The notes below the pieces were generated by a model that was not told where the DNA came from, did no database searches, and saw nothing but the letters and a program-made list of their open reading frames with translations. A stretch of DNA of 64,000 bases, from NCBI RefSeq assembly GCF_003231285.1, contig NZ_QKNS01000002.1, positions 310,001 through 374,000 on the forward strand. Direction: 5' to 3'. Shown here piece after piece: positions 50,906-59,189 of the stretch; within the stretch, counting starts at the first letter, position 1, and every line of letters starts with the position of its first letter. Position numbers and translations under genes: made by a program. This DNA comes from Hymenobacter sediminis. GTDB taxonomy: Bacteria > Bacteroidota > Bacteroidia > Cytophagales > Hymenobacteraceae.

Positions 50906-52099
50906 TTAGCTGCGCAGGAAATCGGGGTACACTTGCAGGCACACGGGGGCCGTCATGGGTACGCTCACGCCGGTGGGGGTGAGGCGGCCGGTGCGGGCAT
51001 CGGCGAAGTAGGTAACCACCGTATCGGACTGCTGGTGGGCTACTAACACTACCCGCCCGCTGGGGTCGAAAGTGAAGCTGCGCGGGGTTTTGCCGGGTAG
51101 CATTACGTGCTCTACCAGCGTGAGGCGGCCGCTGCCTGGGTCAATGGCGTACACCACCAGGCTGTTGTGCCCTCGGTTGGAGCCGTAGAGAAATTTGCCG
51201 TTGGGCGACACGTGCACGTCGGCGCAGGCGTTCCACTCGGTGAAGCCAGCGGGCAGGGTCGTCAGGGTCTGGATTTCCTGGAAAGTGCCCTTGCTAGCGT
51301 CGTAGGCCAGGGCCGTCATGGTGGAGTCCAGTTCGTTGATGAGGTAGGCCCAGGGCTTGCCGGGGTGGAAGGTGAGGATGCGCGGCCCCGCCCCGGGCTT
51401 GGTCTGGTGGGCAGGGGTAGGGAGGCGCTGCAGTTGGCCCCCGGAAGCCAGGGTGTAGCCGTACACGGTATCATTGCCCAAATCCACGGCAAAGCAGTAT
51501 TTGCCGTACGGGTCAGGGAGTATGCAGTGGCCGCGCGGGTTCGTTTGGTTTTTGTGCGGACCGTGGCCCGTGTGCTGGTCCACCGAAGAAGCCGCCAGCA
51601 GCTTTCTGCCCTCGCCGAGGGGTAGGGCAGCCACCGTGCCATTGCCGTAGTTGGCCACCAGGGCGTGCCGGCCCTGTTTATCTAGGCTGATGTAGCACGG
51701 GATGGTGCCGCCCGATGCTTGTTGATTCAGCAACGTCAGGCCGCCGGTTTTGGGGTCGATAGCAAAGGCGCTGACGCCGCCGTTGGGCGTATTCTGATAA
51801 TTGTCCACCTCATTCACGGCGTAGAGGATGCGGTGCTTAGCATCTACAGTCAGGAAGGAGGGGCTGGCCCCGCCTTTCGCTCCCGTAACCCGCGTCAGGG
51901 CCCCGGTGGCTGGCTCCAACCGATACAGCCAGATATTGTCTTGGTCGGCCGGGCCATAGGTGCCTACATACACCAAGTAACTGTTGGCAGCGGAGGAGCC
52001 CGAACCGGCCCGGGCGCAGGCCGCCAACAAGGCGCTGCCGGCTACCCCGGCGCTAAGGGTCAGAAGGAAGTTACGGCGGCTGCGGGTAGGCTGGGACAT
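50906..52099 (-). CDS. Exported 6-phosphogluconolactonase-like lactonase (beta-propeller)
   Basis: A 397-residue protein of the Pgl/lactonase beta-propeller family. The N-terminus has a twin-arginine-like SRRNFLLTLSAG followed by a lipobox (LLAACAR), so it is probably exported folded and lipidated. The propeller repeats include YVGTYG, GGVSAFAIDPKTGGLTLLN, VANYGNGTVAALPL, DLGNDTVYGYTL, GSNRGHNSLVVYAIDPGSGR and the C-terminal VVTYFADARTGRL. The catalytic site of these proteins is not defined; the family includes YbhE-type 6-phosphogluconolactonases, but an exported one more probably acts on other lactones. It is transcribed toward a hypothetical exported gene. Confidence 0.85.
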   Translation of the reverse strand: MSQPTRSRRNFLLTLSAGVAGSALLAACARAGSGSSAANSYLVYVGTYGPADQDNIWLYRLEPATGALTRVTGAKGGASPSFLTVDAKHRILYAVNEVDNYQNTPNGGVSAFAIDPKTGGLTLLNQQASGGTIPCYISLDKQGRHALVANYGNGTVAALPLGEGRKLLAASSVDQHTGHGPHKNQTNPRGHCILPDPYGKYCFAVDLGNDTVYGYTLASGGQLQRLPTPAHQTKPGAGPRILTFHPGKPWAYLINELDSTMTALAYDASKGTFQEIQTLTTLPAGFTEWNACADVHVSPNGKFLYGSNRGHNSLVVYAIDPGSGRLTLVEHVMLPGKTPRSFTFDPSGRVVLVAHQQSDTVVTYFADARTGRLTPTGVSVPMTAPVCLQVYPDFLRS

Positions 52100-52239
52100 A
52101 GAGAAGGGTAGGGCGTTAGATAGGAAGAATGTAAAAATGGGATAAAATGTGGCATATCAATGCTTCCCGCAACGCCCGCCCTGTTTCTGCGTCCTTGTCC
52201 GCTACCTTAGCACTTGGACTACCCCTTCTCCTTGTATTT

Positions 52240-54021
52240 ATGATGAATTCTTACCCTTCCCGGCTGGTGCTGGCGGCTGCTGTGGCGGGCCTGGCGGCCC
52301 TCGGTGCCTGCAACTCCGGCTCCAAGCCCACCTCCGGTACCCCCGAAACTGTTGATGCCGACTTCGACCGGTACAAGCAGCGCTTCATTGACTCCCTGTG
52401 GTACTACAACCCCGAGTGGGCCTCCTCGGCCGGCTACCACCGCTACGATTCGCTGCTGGTGATACCCACGGCGGGCCGCCGCCAGACGGAGGCCGCGGCC
52501 CTGGCGCGCCGCCGCAAGGAAATGGAAATCTTCAAGGTTGAGGATCTGTCGGTAAACAACCAGACCGACTACCGCCTGCTGCAGAACTACCTGGAGTCGG
52601 CGCGCTTCTACGCCGATACCCTACGCGACTGGCAGTGGAACCCGGCCGGCTACAACCTGGGCTCTTCGGTAGCCGAAATCCTGAACGGCCGCTACCACCC
52701 CCTCGACCGCCGCCTGCGGGCCATCAGCAGCAAAATCAGCCGCTCAGCCGACTATTACGAGGCTGCCAAGCAGAACATCCAGACGCCCACCCGCGAGCAT
52801 ACCAACCTGGCTATTCTGCAAACCCAGGGCGGGCTGGCCGTATTCGGGCCGGCTCTGCAAGATTCGGTGGCGAAGTCGGGGCTGACGGCCCAGGAGAAAA
52901 AGGACCTGCAGAGCCGCATTGCTACCACCCGCCTCGTGATGGAAGGCTACGTGCGCTTTCTGCAGCAGGAAGTACTACCGGCCGGCAAGTTCCGGAGTTT
53001 CCGCATCGGCAAGCCGCTGTTTGACCGCAAGTTCGCGCTGGATATCCAGTCTACGTACTCCGCCGACCAAGTGTACCAGAAGGCCCAGCAGCACCGCCAG
53101 GAGCTGCTCCAGGACATGGGCAAGCGTGCTGCTCGTCTCTGGCCCAAGTACTTCCCCGGCCAGACCGCGCCCACTGATTCGGTGGCCCTGATCAAGCAGG
53201 TCATCAGCAAGCTTTCGGAAAAGCACGCTACCCCCGCCGGCTTCGTGCAGGCCGTGAAAGACCAGATGCCTACCCTCGTGAAGTGGGTAGATGACCATAA
53301 GCTGCTCACCCAGGACCCGACCAAGCCCCTGGTAGTGCGCGAAACGCCCCTGTACATGCGCGGCAGTGGCGCCGGCGCCAGCATTTCGGCTCCCGGACCC
53401 TACGACAAAGCCGCCAACACGTACTACAACGTGGAGCCCCTCGACGGGCAGACAGCGGCCCAGGCCGAAAGCTACCTGCGCGAATACAACCAGTACACCC
53501 TCCAGATTCTTAACATCCACGAAGCCATTCCGGGCCACTATACCCAACTGGTGTATGCCAACCGCAGCCCCTCGCTGGTGAAATCCATCTTCGGCAACGG
53601 TGCTATGATTGAGGGCTGGGCCGTGTACACCGAGCGCATGATGCTGGAAAGCGGCTACGGGGGTAACACCGACGAAATCTGGCTGATGTGGGACAAGTGG
53701 AATATGCGCGTGACCCTGAACGCCATCCTCGACCACGATGTGCAGGCGGGCAACATCACGGAGCCGCAGGCCGTGGCCCTGCTCCAGCGCGACGGGTTTC
53801 AGGAGGAAGCCGAGGCCCGCAACAAGTGGCGCCGCGCTACCTTGAGCCAGGTGCAGCTCAGCAGCTACTTCACTGGCTCCACCGAAATTTATGATTTGCG
53901 CCAGGAGTTGAAAAAGCAGCAGGGCAAGAGCTTTGATCTGAAAGCCTTCCACGAGCAGTTCCTTAGCTACGGCAGCGCCCCCGTGAAGTACATCCGCCAG
54001 ATGATGGTGAAGAGCAGCTAA
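52240..54021 (+). CDS. DUF885 lipoprotein, putative metallopeptidase
   Basis: A 593-residue protein. The ATG at 52240 (with a second ATG next to it) gives a lipoprotein signal peptide, VAGLAALGACNSG; an in-frame start at 52147 would displace it. DUF885 proteins resemble zinc metallopeptidases of the carboxypeptidase Taq group. Visible landmarks: NIHEAIPGHYTQLVY, the HExxPGH zinc-ligand motif, and GWAVYTERMMLESGYGG with the third ligand Glu. The N-terminal 230 residues are helical. It is presumably a periplasmic peptidase; the substrate is unknown. It is divergent from the lactonase and followed by a terminator. Confidence 0.88.
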   Translation: MMNSYPSRLVLAAAVAGLAALGACNSGSKPTSGTPETVDADFDRYKQRFIDSLWYYNPEWASSAGYHRYDSLLVIPTAGRRQTEAAALARRRKEMEIFKVEDLSVNNQTDYRLLQNYLESARFYADTLRDWQWNPAGYNLGSSVAEILNGRYHPLDRRLRAISSKISRSADYYEAAKQNIQTPTREHTNLAILQTQGGLAVFGPALQDSVAKSGLTAQEKKDLQSRIATTRLVMEGYVRFLQQEVLPAGKFRSFRIGKPLFDRKFALDIQSTYSADQVYQKAQQHRQELLQDMGKRAARLWPKYFPGQTAPTDSVALIKQVISKLSEKHATPAGFVQAVKDQMPTLVKWVDDHKLLTQDPTKPLVVRETPLYMRGSGAGASISAPGPYDKAANTYYNVEPLDGQTAAQAESYLREYNQYTLQILNIHEAIPGHYTQLVYANRSPSLVKSIFGNGAMIEGWAVYTERMMLESGYGGNTDEIWLMWDKWNMRVTLNAILDHDVQAGNITEPQAVALLQRDGFQEEAEARNKWRRATLSQVQLSSYFTGSTEIYDLRQELKKQQGKSFDLKAFHEQFLSYGSAPVKYIRQMMVKSS

Positions 54022-54052
54022 CCAATCAGAAGCTCAGCCGTAGAGAATGAAG

Positions 54053-54090
54053 ATCCGACCCAAAAAGGAATTTTTCGGGTCGGATTTTTT
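54053..54090 (+). terminator. Intrinsic terminator after the DUF885 gene
   Basis: ATCCGACCC (54053-54061) pairs with GGGTCGGAT (54077-54085), followed by TTTTTT on the plus strand. Confidence 0.85.
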
Positions 54091-54157
54091 GTCTGCCGGA
54101 AAACCTGTGCGGATCGTACCTGGTTTGTACCCTCCTCTGGCACCTTTTCCCTACTGC

Positions 54158-54502
54158 ATGAAAGTTATTGATACCAACGACCAGGGCCTGCGCACCCTCA
54201 TTCACGACTACCCTCGGGTGCTGGCTAAATTCACTTCTGAGAACTGCGCCGTGTGCGACCTGCTGGCCCCGCCATTCGAGCGGTATGCTACCGAGCCGCA
54301 ATTTCAGAAAACGGTTTTTCTGCGCCTCGATGCCGACGAAAACCCCGTGGCCCGCAAAATGATGGACACCAAAGTGGCGCCTTTCTTTGTGGCTTACTGC
54401 CGGGGCCGCCTGGTAGAGTGCGATACGCTGCGAACCGAGGAAGAAGTGCTGCAGATGCTCAACAACCTGCAAACCTGCCCCGAGGAAGCGGTGGTTGCTT
54501 AG
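54158..54502 (+). CDS. Thioredoxin-like protein
   Basis: A 114-residue thioredoxin-fold protein. The active site is NCAVC (in FTSENCAVCDLLAPPFE), with the cis-proline in TKVAPFFVAY, and a VFLRLDADENP strand between. The CAVC dipeptide is unusual compared with the CGPC of canonical thioredoxin, but the fold pattern is clear. No signal peptide is seen with the ATG at 54158; an in-frame start at 54047 lies inside the preceding terminator. It probably reduces protein disulfides in the cytoplasm. It has its own terminator. Confidence 0.82.
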   Translation: MKVIDTNDQGLRTLIHDYPRVLAKFTSENCAVCDLLAPPFERYATEPQFQKTVFLRLDADENPVARKMMDTKVAPFFVAYCRGRLVECDTLRTEEEVLQMLNNLQTCPEEAVVA

Positions 54503-54550
54503 TAGCCTAGCCTGCGGCAGGCTACATTAGTTTTCTTCTTTTCGACAGGG

Positions 54551-54583
54551 AAAAAGCGGTCAGGAGTGCCTGGCCGCTTTTTT
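54551..54583 (+). terminator. Intrinsic terminator after the thioredoxin-like gene
   Basis: AAAAAGCGGTCAGG (54551-54564) pairs with CCTGGCCGCTTTTT (54569-54582) through one G-T wobble, with a T-run. Confidence 0.85.
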
Positions 54584-54642
54584 GCGGTATAAGCAAGAGG
54601 TCGGGGTTGGGTTTGATCGGTAGAGTGGGGGTAGGAATTGAG

Positions 54643-54670
54643 TTGTATGAGCGTGGTGGGCGTAGCTTTG
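54643..54670 (+). promoter_or_regulatory. Promoter overlapping the start of the YdcF-family gene
   Basis: TTG (54643-54645), 17 nt, TAGCTTTG (54663-54670) fits TAnnTTTG exactly. The ATG is at 54675, so the predicted transcript would start on or next to the start codon. Confidence 0.5.
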
Positions 54671-54674
54671 CGCT

Positions 54675-55445
54675 ATGTTTTTTGTCTTATCTAAACTGCT
54701 GGATTTTATCCTGTCGCCCACGCTGTGGCTGGTGGGGCTGTTGGTACTGGCCTTGCTACTGCGCAAGTCGCGCTGGGGGCACCGGCTAAAGGTGGCGGCG
54801 CTGGTTCTGGCGCTGGTGCTCACCAACGGGGCTTTGGTAAACGAAGCGCTGCTGGCTTGGGAAGTACCGCCGGTAACCCTCAGGGAGTTGGGCCGCCACG
54901 ATGCCGGGGTGCTGCTGACGGGCATCACTAACGGCCGCAAGTCGCCGCACGACCGGGTGTACGTGGAGCAGGGCGCCGACCGGTTGCTGCACACGCTGTG
55001 GCTGTACCGCGCAGGTTATATCCGCAAGATCATCGTATCCGGGGGCTCCGGGGCGCTGGGGGGAGCCAAAACCCGCACGGAGGCAGAGGAACTGGGTATT
55101 CTGCTGCGGCTGGCCGGCGTGCCCCGCCAAGATATTCTGCTGGAAACCCGCAGCCGCAACACTCGCGAAAACGCCCTCAACACCAAGAGCCTGCTGGCCC
55201 AACATCCCGAAATTAAGTCTATCGTCCTGATTACCTCTGCCTTTCATGAGCGCCGGGCCTTAGGCTGCTTCCGGGGGGTAGGGCTACAGCCATCTGTTTT
55301 TCCAGCCTCTTTCTATTCCTCCGACCGGCAGCCTACCCTTACCTACTGGCTGATTCCCAGCGACGAAGCCCCGCGCCTCTGGGGTATTTTGGTGCATGAG
55401 GTGGCAGGGTACGTGGTGTACCGAGTGCGCGGCTACCTGGCGTAA
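54675..55445 (+). CDS. YdcF/ElyC-family (DUF218) membrane protein
   Basis: A 256-residue protein with two N-terminal membrane helices (about residues 5-28 and 38-56) followed by a soluble DUF218 domain. Family signatures are AGVLLTGITN, RAGYIRKIIVSGGSG, TEAEELGILLRLAGV and LETRSRNTRENALNTK, then VLITSAFHERRALGCFRGVG. ElyC/SanA-type members act in envelope maintenance and peptidoglycan or undecaprenyl-phosphate metabolism, so an envelope role is likely. A -7 element ends 4 nt before the ATG, suggesting a leaderless mRNA. Confidence 0.87.
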   Translation: MFFVLSKLLDFILSPTLWLVGLLVLALLLRKSRWGHRLKVAALVLALVLTNGALVNEALLAWEVPPVTLRELGRHDAGVLLTGITNGRKSPHDRVYVEQGADRLLHTLWLYRAGYIRKIIVSGGSGALGGAKTRTEAEELGILLRLAGVPRQDILLETRSRNTRENALNTKSLLAQHPEIKSIVLITSAFHERRALGCFRGVGLQPSVFPASFYSSDRQPTLTYWLIPSDEAPRLWGILVHEVAGYVVYRVRGYLA

Positions 55446-55493
55446 GGAGGGTAGCGGAGTAGCAGATCTGAGTACTTCCTAAAGTGGCTGCCG

Positions 55494-56237
55494 TTAGGGG
55501 TTGCTGCTAGGGCCAAACCGCTCAGTCCGGATGTTTTCTGGCGGCACACCTTGGGCAGCCAGGCCCGTGGCGGCAGCTTCAACCAGCCCGTTTGGCCCGC
55601 AGATAAAGCATTGGGGCGAGGTAGGAAATCGGCGTAGTACTTCGGTCAGTAGGGCCGCATCAAGGCGACGTTGGTAGCCGGTCCAGCCGGTGGGTGCTTG
55701 GCGGGTGAAGGTGAGCAGCAGGGTAAACGTAGAATCAGTGGCGGCCATGGCCTGCAGCTCCTGTCCGTAAATAACGTCCTCCGGCGTCCGGACGCTGTAA
55801 AGCAGCACAGTGGGATTTGGCACGCTGGCTTGCTGGCGGTGGCGTAGCATGGCCATGAGCGGTACTACCCCCGAGCCACCGGCCACTAGCAGGAGTGGGC
55901 CGGCCTGGCGCGTGGCTTCCCACACGAAATACCCACCAATAGGCCCGCGCACCTCCAGCTGGTCGCCGGCTTGCACGCCCTCGAAGAGGTAGCCTGAAAC
56001 TTCGCCTTCCTCAATCAACTCAATAGTGAGGGCAATCTGGCCGGTTTGCTCGGGCGGGGAGGCAATGGAGTAGCTGCGCTGTGCCTGGTAGCCGTCGGGG
56101 GCGGTAAGGCGGAGCGTGTAGTGCTGGCCGGCGCGGTGGGGTTGCCAATGAGGCAGGCGCAGCACGAACGTTTTCACGCGGGGCGTTTCCGGCAGCACAG
56201 CTTCTACGGTGGCTACCTGCCATTCTAAGCGGCTCAT
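55494..56237 (-). CDS. FAD/NAD(P)-binding ferredoxin-reductase-like oxidoreductase
   Basis: A 247-residue flavoprotein of the ferredoxin-NADP reductase fold. FAD-binding pattern RSYSIASPPEQTGQ, a GGYFVW segment, the NAD(P) loop LLVAGGSGVVPLMAMLRH, and the C-terminal CFICGPNGLVEA and RTERFG are present. No iron-sulfur ferredoxin domain is fused, so it needs a separate partner. Its start overlaps the stop of the upstream molybdopterin protein gene by 4 bp (ATGA-type), strongly implying they act together as a reductase and its molybdenum subunit. Direction of electron flow is unknown. Confidence 0.88.
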   Translation of the reverse strand: MSRLEWQVATVEAVLPETPRVKTFVLRLPHWQPHRAGQHYTLRLTAPDGYQAQRSYSIASPPEQTGQIALTIELIEEGEVSGYLFEGVQAGDQLEVRGPIGGYFVWEATRQAGPLLLVAGGSGVVPLMAMLRHRQQASVPNPTVLLYSVRTPEDVIYGQELQAMAATDSTFTLLLTFTRQAPTGWTGYQRRLDAALLTEVLRRFPTSPQCFICGPNGLVEAAATGLAAQGVPPENIRTERFGPSSNP

Positions 56238-56872
56238 CGGGTGCCGGCGGCCAGGTCCTCGTCATCGTCGAGGTAGCGCTGCTCCTTCCACGGGTCGCCG
56301 TACATGCTGTAGCCGGCCCGCTCCCAAAAGCCAGGAGCATCCTCGGCCAGCAACTCCAGGCGTTGGACCCACTTGGCACTTTTCCAGAAGTATAGGTGGG
56401 GCACTACTAGTCGGGCCGGACCGCCGTGGTCGGCTGCCAGGGGCTTACCATCGTACTCCAGCCCTATAAATGCCTTACCGCCAGTCAGGTCGGCTAGGGG
56501 GAGGTTGGTGGTGTAGCCGCCGTAGCAGTGGGCCATTACGTAGCGGGCCTCGGGGGTAGGACCCGCGAGGGCCAGTAGCGCATCCAGACTCACGCCGCGC
56601 CACTGGGTGCCAAACTTCGACCACTGGGTTACGCAGTGAATATCTACGGTGAAATCTTGCTGGGGAAGGGCGTTAAACTCGGTCCAGCTCCATTGTTGCG
56701 GATTCGTCACCAGCCCATCGAGCCCGAAGGACCACTTGGTGGTGCCGATGCGGGGCGTGGGCCCGGCGCTGAGCACCGGAAAATCCTGGGTTTCGTATTG
56801 GCCGGGGGGTAGTACATGCTGGCTGGCGGGCCGCTTGCGCTGAAAACCCCGATTGAAAAAGGAGTTCTGCAT
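56234..56872 (-). CDS. Sulfite-oxidase-like molybdopterin protein
   Basis: A 212-residue soluble protein of the sulfite oxidase molybdopterin domain family (YuiH/YedY-related). The molybdenum-ligand Cys lies in TVDIHCVTQWSKFGTQWRG; further landmarks are VMAHCYGGYTTNLPLADL, DGKPLAADHGGPARLVVPHLYFWKSAKW, the conserved cofactor-binding region. No signal peptide or heme domain is present, so it should be cytoplasmic. It is the first of two overlapping genes; the second encodes an FAD reductase. The substrate is not known. Confidence 0.88.
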   Translation of the reverse strand: MQNSFFNRGFQRKRPASQHVLPPGQYETQDFPVLSAGPTPRIGTTKWSFGLDGLVTNPQQWSWTEFNALPQQDFTVDIHCVTQWSKFGTQWRGVSLDALLALAGPTPEARYVMAHCYGGYTTNLPLADLTGGKAFIGLEYDGKPLAADHGGPARLVVPHLYFWKSAKWVQRLELLAEDAPGFWERAGYSMYGDPWKEQRYLDDDEDLAAGTR

Positions 56873-56918
56873 AAGGAAAGGGGGGAGGGAAAACGGAAGT
56901 CCGGACCGTGGGTTCAGG

Positions 56919-57707
56919 CTACTGGGTCACAGCCTGCTCCGTCAGCCACTGTTCAAACTCCGTGGCCACAATGCGCTGACCCGTAATGCCGGTGCTGGCA
57001 TCGGAAGCTAGAAATACGATGGGCCGGGCCATGATATCGGGCGGGAGCAGGTCAACGCGGCCGGCAAGGGCCGCGCGCTGCTCCTCGGGTATCATGCCGG
57101 TTTCGGTGGCCCCACCGGGAAGCAGCATGTTCACATCAATGTGGTGTTCGCGCAGGTCCTCGGCCATAATCAGCGACAAAGACTCCGCCCCGGCCCTCGA
57201 TGGTCCGTAAGGAATGAAGCCCTTGCGCCGCATGGTATCGTGGTTCATGGAGATGTTCACGATTTTACCATGGCCCTGCGCTACAAATAGCGGCGCAAAT
57301 GCCTTAGCTACCAGGAAGTACCCCGTCAGGTTGGTGTCGAGCAGGTCGCGGAAACCGGTGGCGCTAACCTCATAAAAAGGCTGAGGCGAGGTCATGAAAT
57401 CGGGGTTGACGGTGCGCATCCCGATGCCAGCGTTATTAACCAGCAAATCCAGGGAGCCCCACTGGGTGCGCACCCACTCCACGGTAGCGGCAATGGATTC
57501 TTCGTCGCGCACATCAAGGACGCGGGCCTGTACGCGGCCGCTCAGCGCACCCAGGCGCGAAAGGGCGTCGTCGAGGCTGGAGCGGCTGCGGGCCGTGATA
57601 AGTACGGTGGCACCGGCCTGGGCCAGGGCTTGCGCCATGGCAAAGCCCAGCCCGCTGGAAGCGCCCGTAATGACTGCTTTTTTGTCGGTCAGTTGTCTGT
57701 TTTCCAT
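56919..57707 (-). CDS. Short-chain dehydrogenase/reductase
   Basis: A 262-residue SDR family protein. The ATG at 57707 ([21 protein letters not shown]) is chosen over an in-frame start at 57779. The cofactor loop TGASSGLG, the [11 protein letters not shown] segment and the catalytic serine in [10 protein letters not shown] are clear. The active-site tyrosine motif is YGPSR where the family has YxxxK, so the catalytic lysine is replaced by arginine. The C-terminal part ([20 protein letters not shown]) is normal. The Lys-to-Arg change may keep or reduce activity. It lies upstream of the sulfite-oxidase-like gene on the same strand, 46 bp apart. Confidence 0.88.
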   Translation of the reverse strand: MENRQLTDKKAVITGASSGLGFAMAQALAQAGATVLITARSRSSLDDALSRLGALSGRVQARVLDVRDEESIAATVEWVRTQWGSLDLLVNNAGIGMRTVNPDFMTSPQPFYEVSATGFRDLLDTNLTGYFLVAKAFAPLFVAQGHGKIVNISMNHDTMRRKGFIPYGPSRAGAESLSLIMAEDLREHHIDVNMLLPGGATETGMIPEEQRAALAGRVDLLPPDIMARPIVFLASDASTGITGQRIVATEFEQWLTEQAVTQ

Positions 57708-57914
57708 GCAGAAAGTAAGGTAGATAGAGCCTACACCGAGAAACATACGGCGTGGCCCCGACGACCAGATGCAACACACGCTAAACCTTTAGCGCCCCGG
57801 CTTGGTTTTCTAGCCTTCGTTCCCAAGGAGTGCAATTCAAGCCGATGGGTTGCTTCCGGAACCAAGGGTAGCAAATGCATAAAGCTTGCTATCAGAACTT
57901 TACTTTTCGTCGAT

Positions 57915-58964
57915 ATGACTACCGCCCCGCTTGCTTCTCTCACATTGTCGGTGCTGGATCTGGCCCCCATTCTGGCCGGTTACACCCCCGCCGATACCTT
58001 CCGCAATACCGTGGATCTGGCTCGCCACGCCGAACAGTGGGGCTACCAGCGCTACTGGCTGGCCGAGCACCACAACATGGCCAGCATTGCCTCGTCGGCC
58101 ACGTCCATCCTGATAGGGCACGTAGCGGGCGGAACTTCTACTATTCGGGTGGGCTCGGGCGGCATCATGCTGCCCAACCACGCCCCGCTGGTTATTGCCG
58201 AGCAGTTTGGTACCCTGGCCACGCTCTACCCCGGCCGTATCGACCTGGGCCTGGGCCGCGCCCCCGGCACCGATCAGCTCACGGCCATGGCCCTGCGCCG
58301 CGACCAGCACACGGCCGCCAACGACTTCCCGCAGAACGTGCAGGAGCTGCAAACCTACCTTTCAGCCGAAAACCGGGGTAGCCGGGTGCGGGCCGTGCCG
58401 GGCGAGGGGCTCGATATTCCGATCTGGCTGCTGGGTTCCAGCACCTATAGCGCCCAGCTGGCGGCCCTGCTGGGCTTGCCGTTCGCCTTCGCCAGCCACT
58501 TCGCGCCTACCTATCTGCACGAGGCCCTGAACCTGTACCGCAACAACTTCCGACCTTCGGCGCAGCTTTCAGAGCCGTATTCCATGGCCTGCATCAACGT
58601 CATTGCGGCCGATACGGACGAGGAAGCCGAGCGCCTGGCTACCTCGTTCTATGTGTTTGCCCTGGGCATCATTCGGGGTACCACGCTGCCCCTGCAACCG
58701 CCGCTGGAGAGCATGGACGGCTACTGGACTGATTACGAAGAAGCCGCCGTGCGCCAGATGATGACCTACGTGTTCATTGGTGGCCCCGAAACCATTGCCC
58801 GCAAGCTGGACCAATTTGTGGCGAAAACGCAAGTGAAGGAAGTAATGGTGGTGTCGCACATCTATGAGCACGCTGCCCGCCTGCGGTCCTACGAAATCCT
58901 GGCCGAACTGAAAGGCACTGCCCAGAACGCCGTGAAACTGGAGGTGGTACCTAATCAGGTGTAG
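57915..58964 (+). CDS. Luciferase-like (LLM) flavin-dependent oxidoreductase
   Basis: A 349-residue member of the LLM class (bacterial-luciferase-like, YhbW/MsnO8 group). The N-terminus [49 protein letters not shown] and [15 protein letters not shown] are all family signatures. The protein probably uses FMN reduced by a separate partner; the reaction cannot be deduced. The ATG at 57915 begins the conserved N-terminus. It is divergent from the SDR gene, with a 207-bp gap that holds no recognised promoter. Confidence 0.9.
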   Translation: MTTAPLASLTLSVLDLAPILAGYTPADTFRNTVDLARHAEQWGYQRYWLAEHHNMASIASSATSILIGHVAGGTSTIRVGSGGIMLPNHAPLVIAEQFGTLATLYPGRIDLGLGRAPGTDQLTAMALRRDQHTAANDFPQNVQELQTYLSAENRGSRVRAVPGEGLDIPIWLLGSSTYSAQLAALLGLPFAFASHFAPTYLHEALNLYRNNFRPSAQLSEPYSMACINVIAADTDEEAERLATSFYVFALGIIRGTTLPLQPPLESMDGYWTDYEEAAVRQMMTYVFIGGPETIARKLDQFVAKTQVKEVMVVSHIYEHAARLRSYEILAELKGTAQNAVKLEVVPNQV

Positions 58965-58987
58965 CAACAGGCATTGGCGTATAAGCC

Positions 58988-59083
58988 CGTCATTCCGAGC
59001 GGAGCCGAGGAATCTCGCATGTTGAGGTTGTGGTGGTAATCATATGTCAGCACGCGAGATGTCTCGACCAACTCGACATGACG
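58988..59083. repeat. REP-like inverted element with CGTCAT ends
   Basis: The left arm CGTCATTCCGAGCGGAGCCG (beginning at 58988, ending ...ATCTCGC at 59018) and the right arm (59054-59083, GCGAGATGTCTCGACC...ATGACG) are imperfect reverse complements. Short elements of this type, with TGTCATTCCGAG and ATCTCGC boxes, are common dispersed repeats in Hymenobacter-like genomes according to my recollection; only this copy is seen here. Confidence 0.6.
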
Positions 59084-59125
59084 TTCTCATTTCAGCGGAA
59101 GTCTTTTCACGCAGCATAAAACAAC

Positions 59126-59171
59126 ATCAGCAAAAAAGCCCCAACCGAGCGGTTGGGGCTTTTTTGCTGAT
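59126..59171. terminator. 21-bp perfect palindromic convergent terminator
   Basis: Arms 59126-59146 and 59151-59171 pair perfectly (ATCAGCAAAAAAGCCCCAAC and mirror) around loop GAGC. It lies between the LLM gene and the GH16 glucanase gene, with T-tracts inside the stem in both directions. Confidence 0.9.
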
Positions 59172-59189
59172 AGCCAGGTTTGTTTTCGG

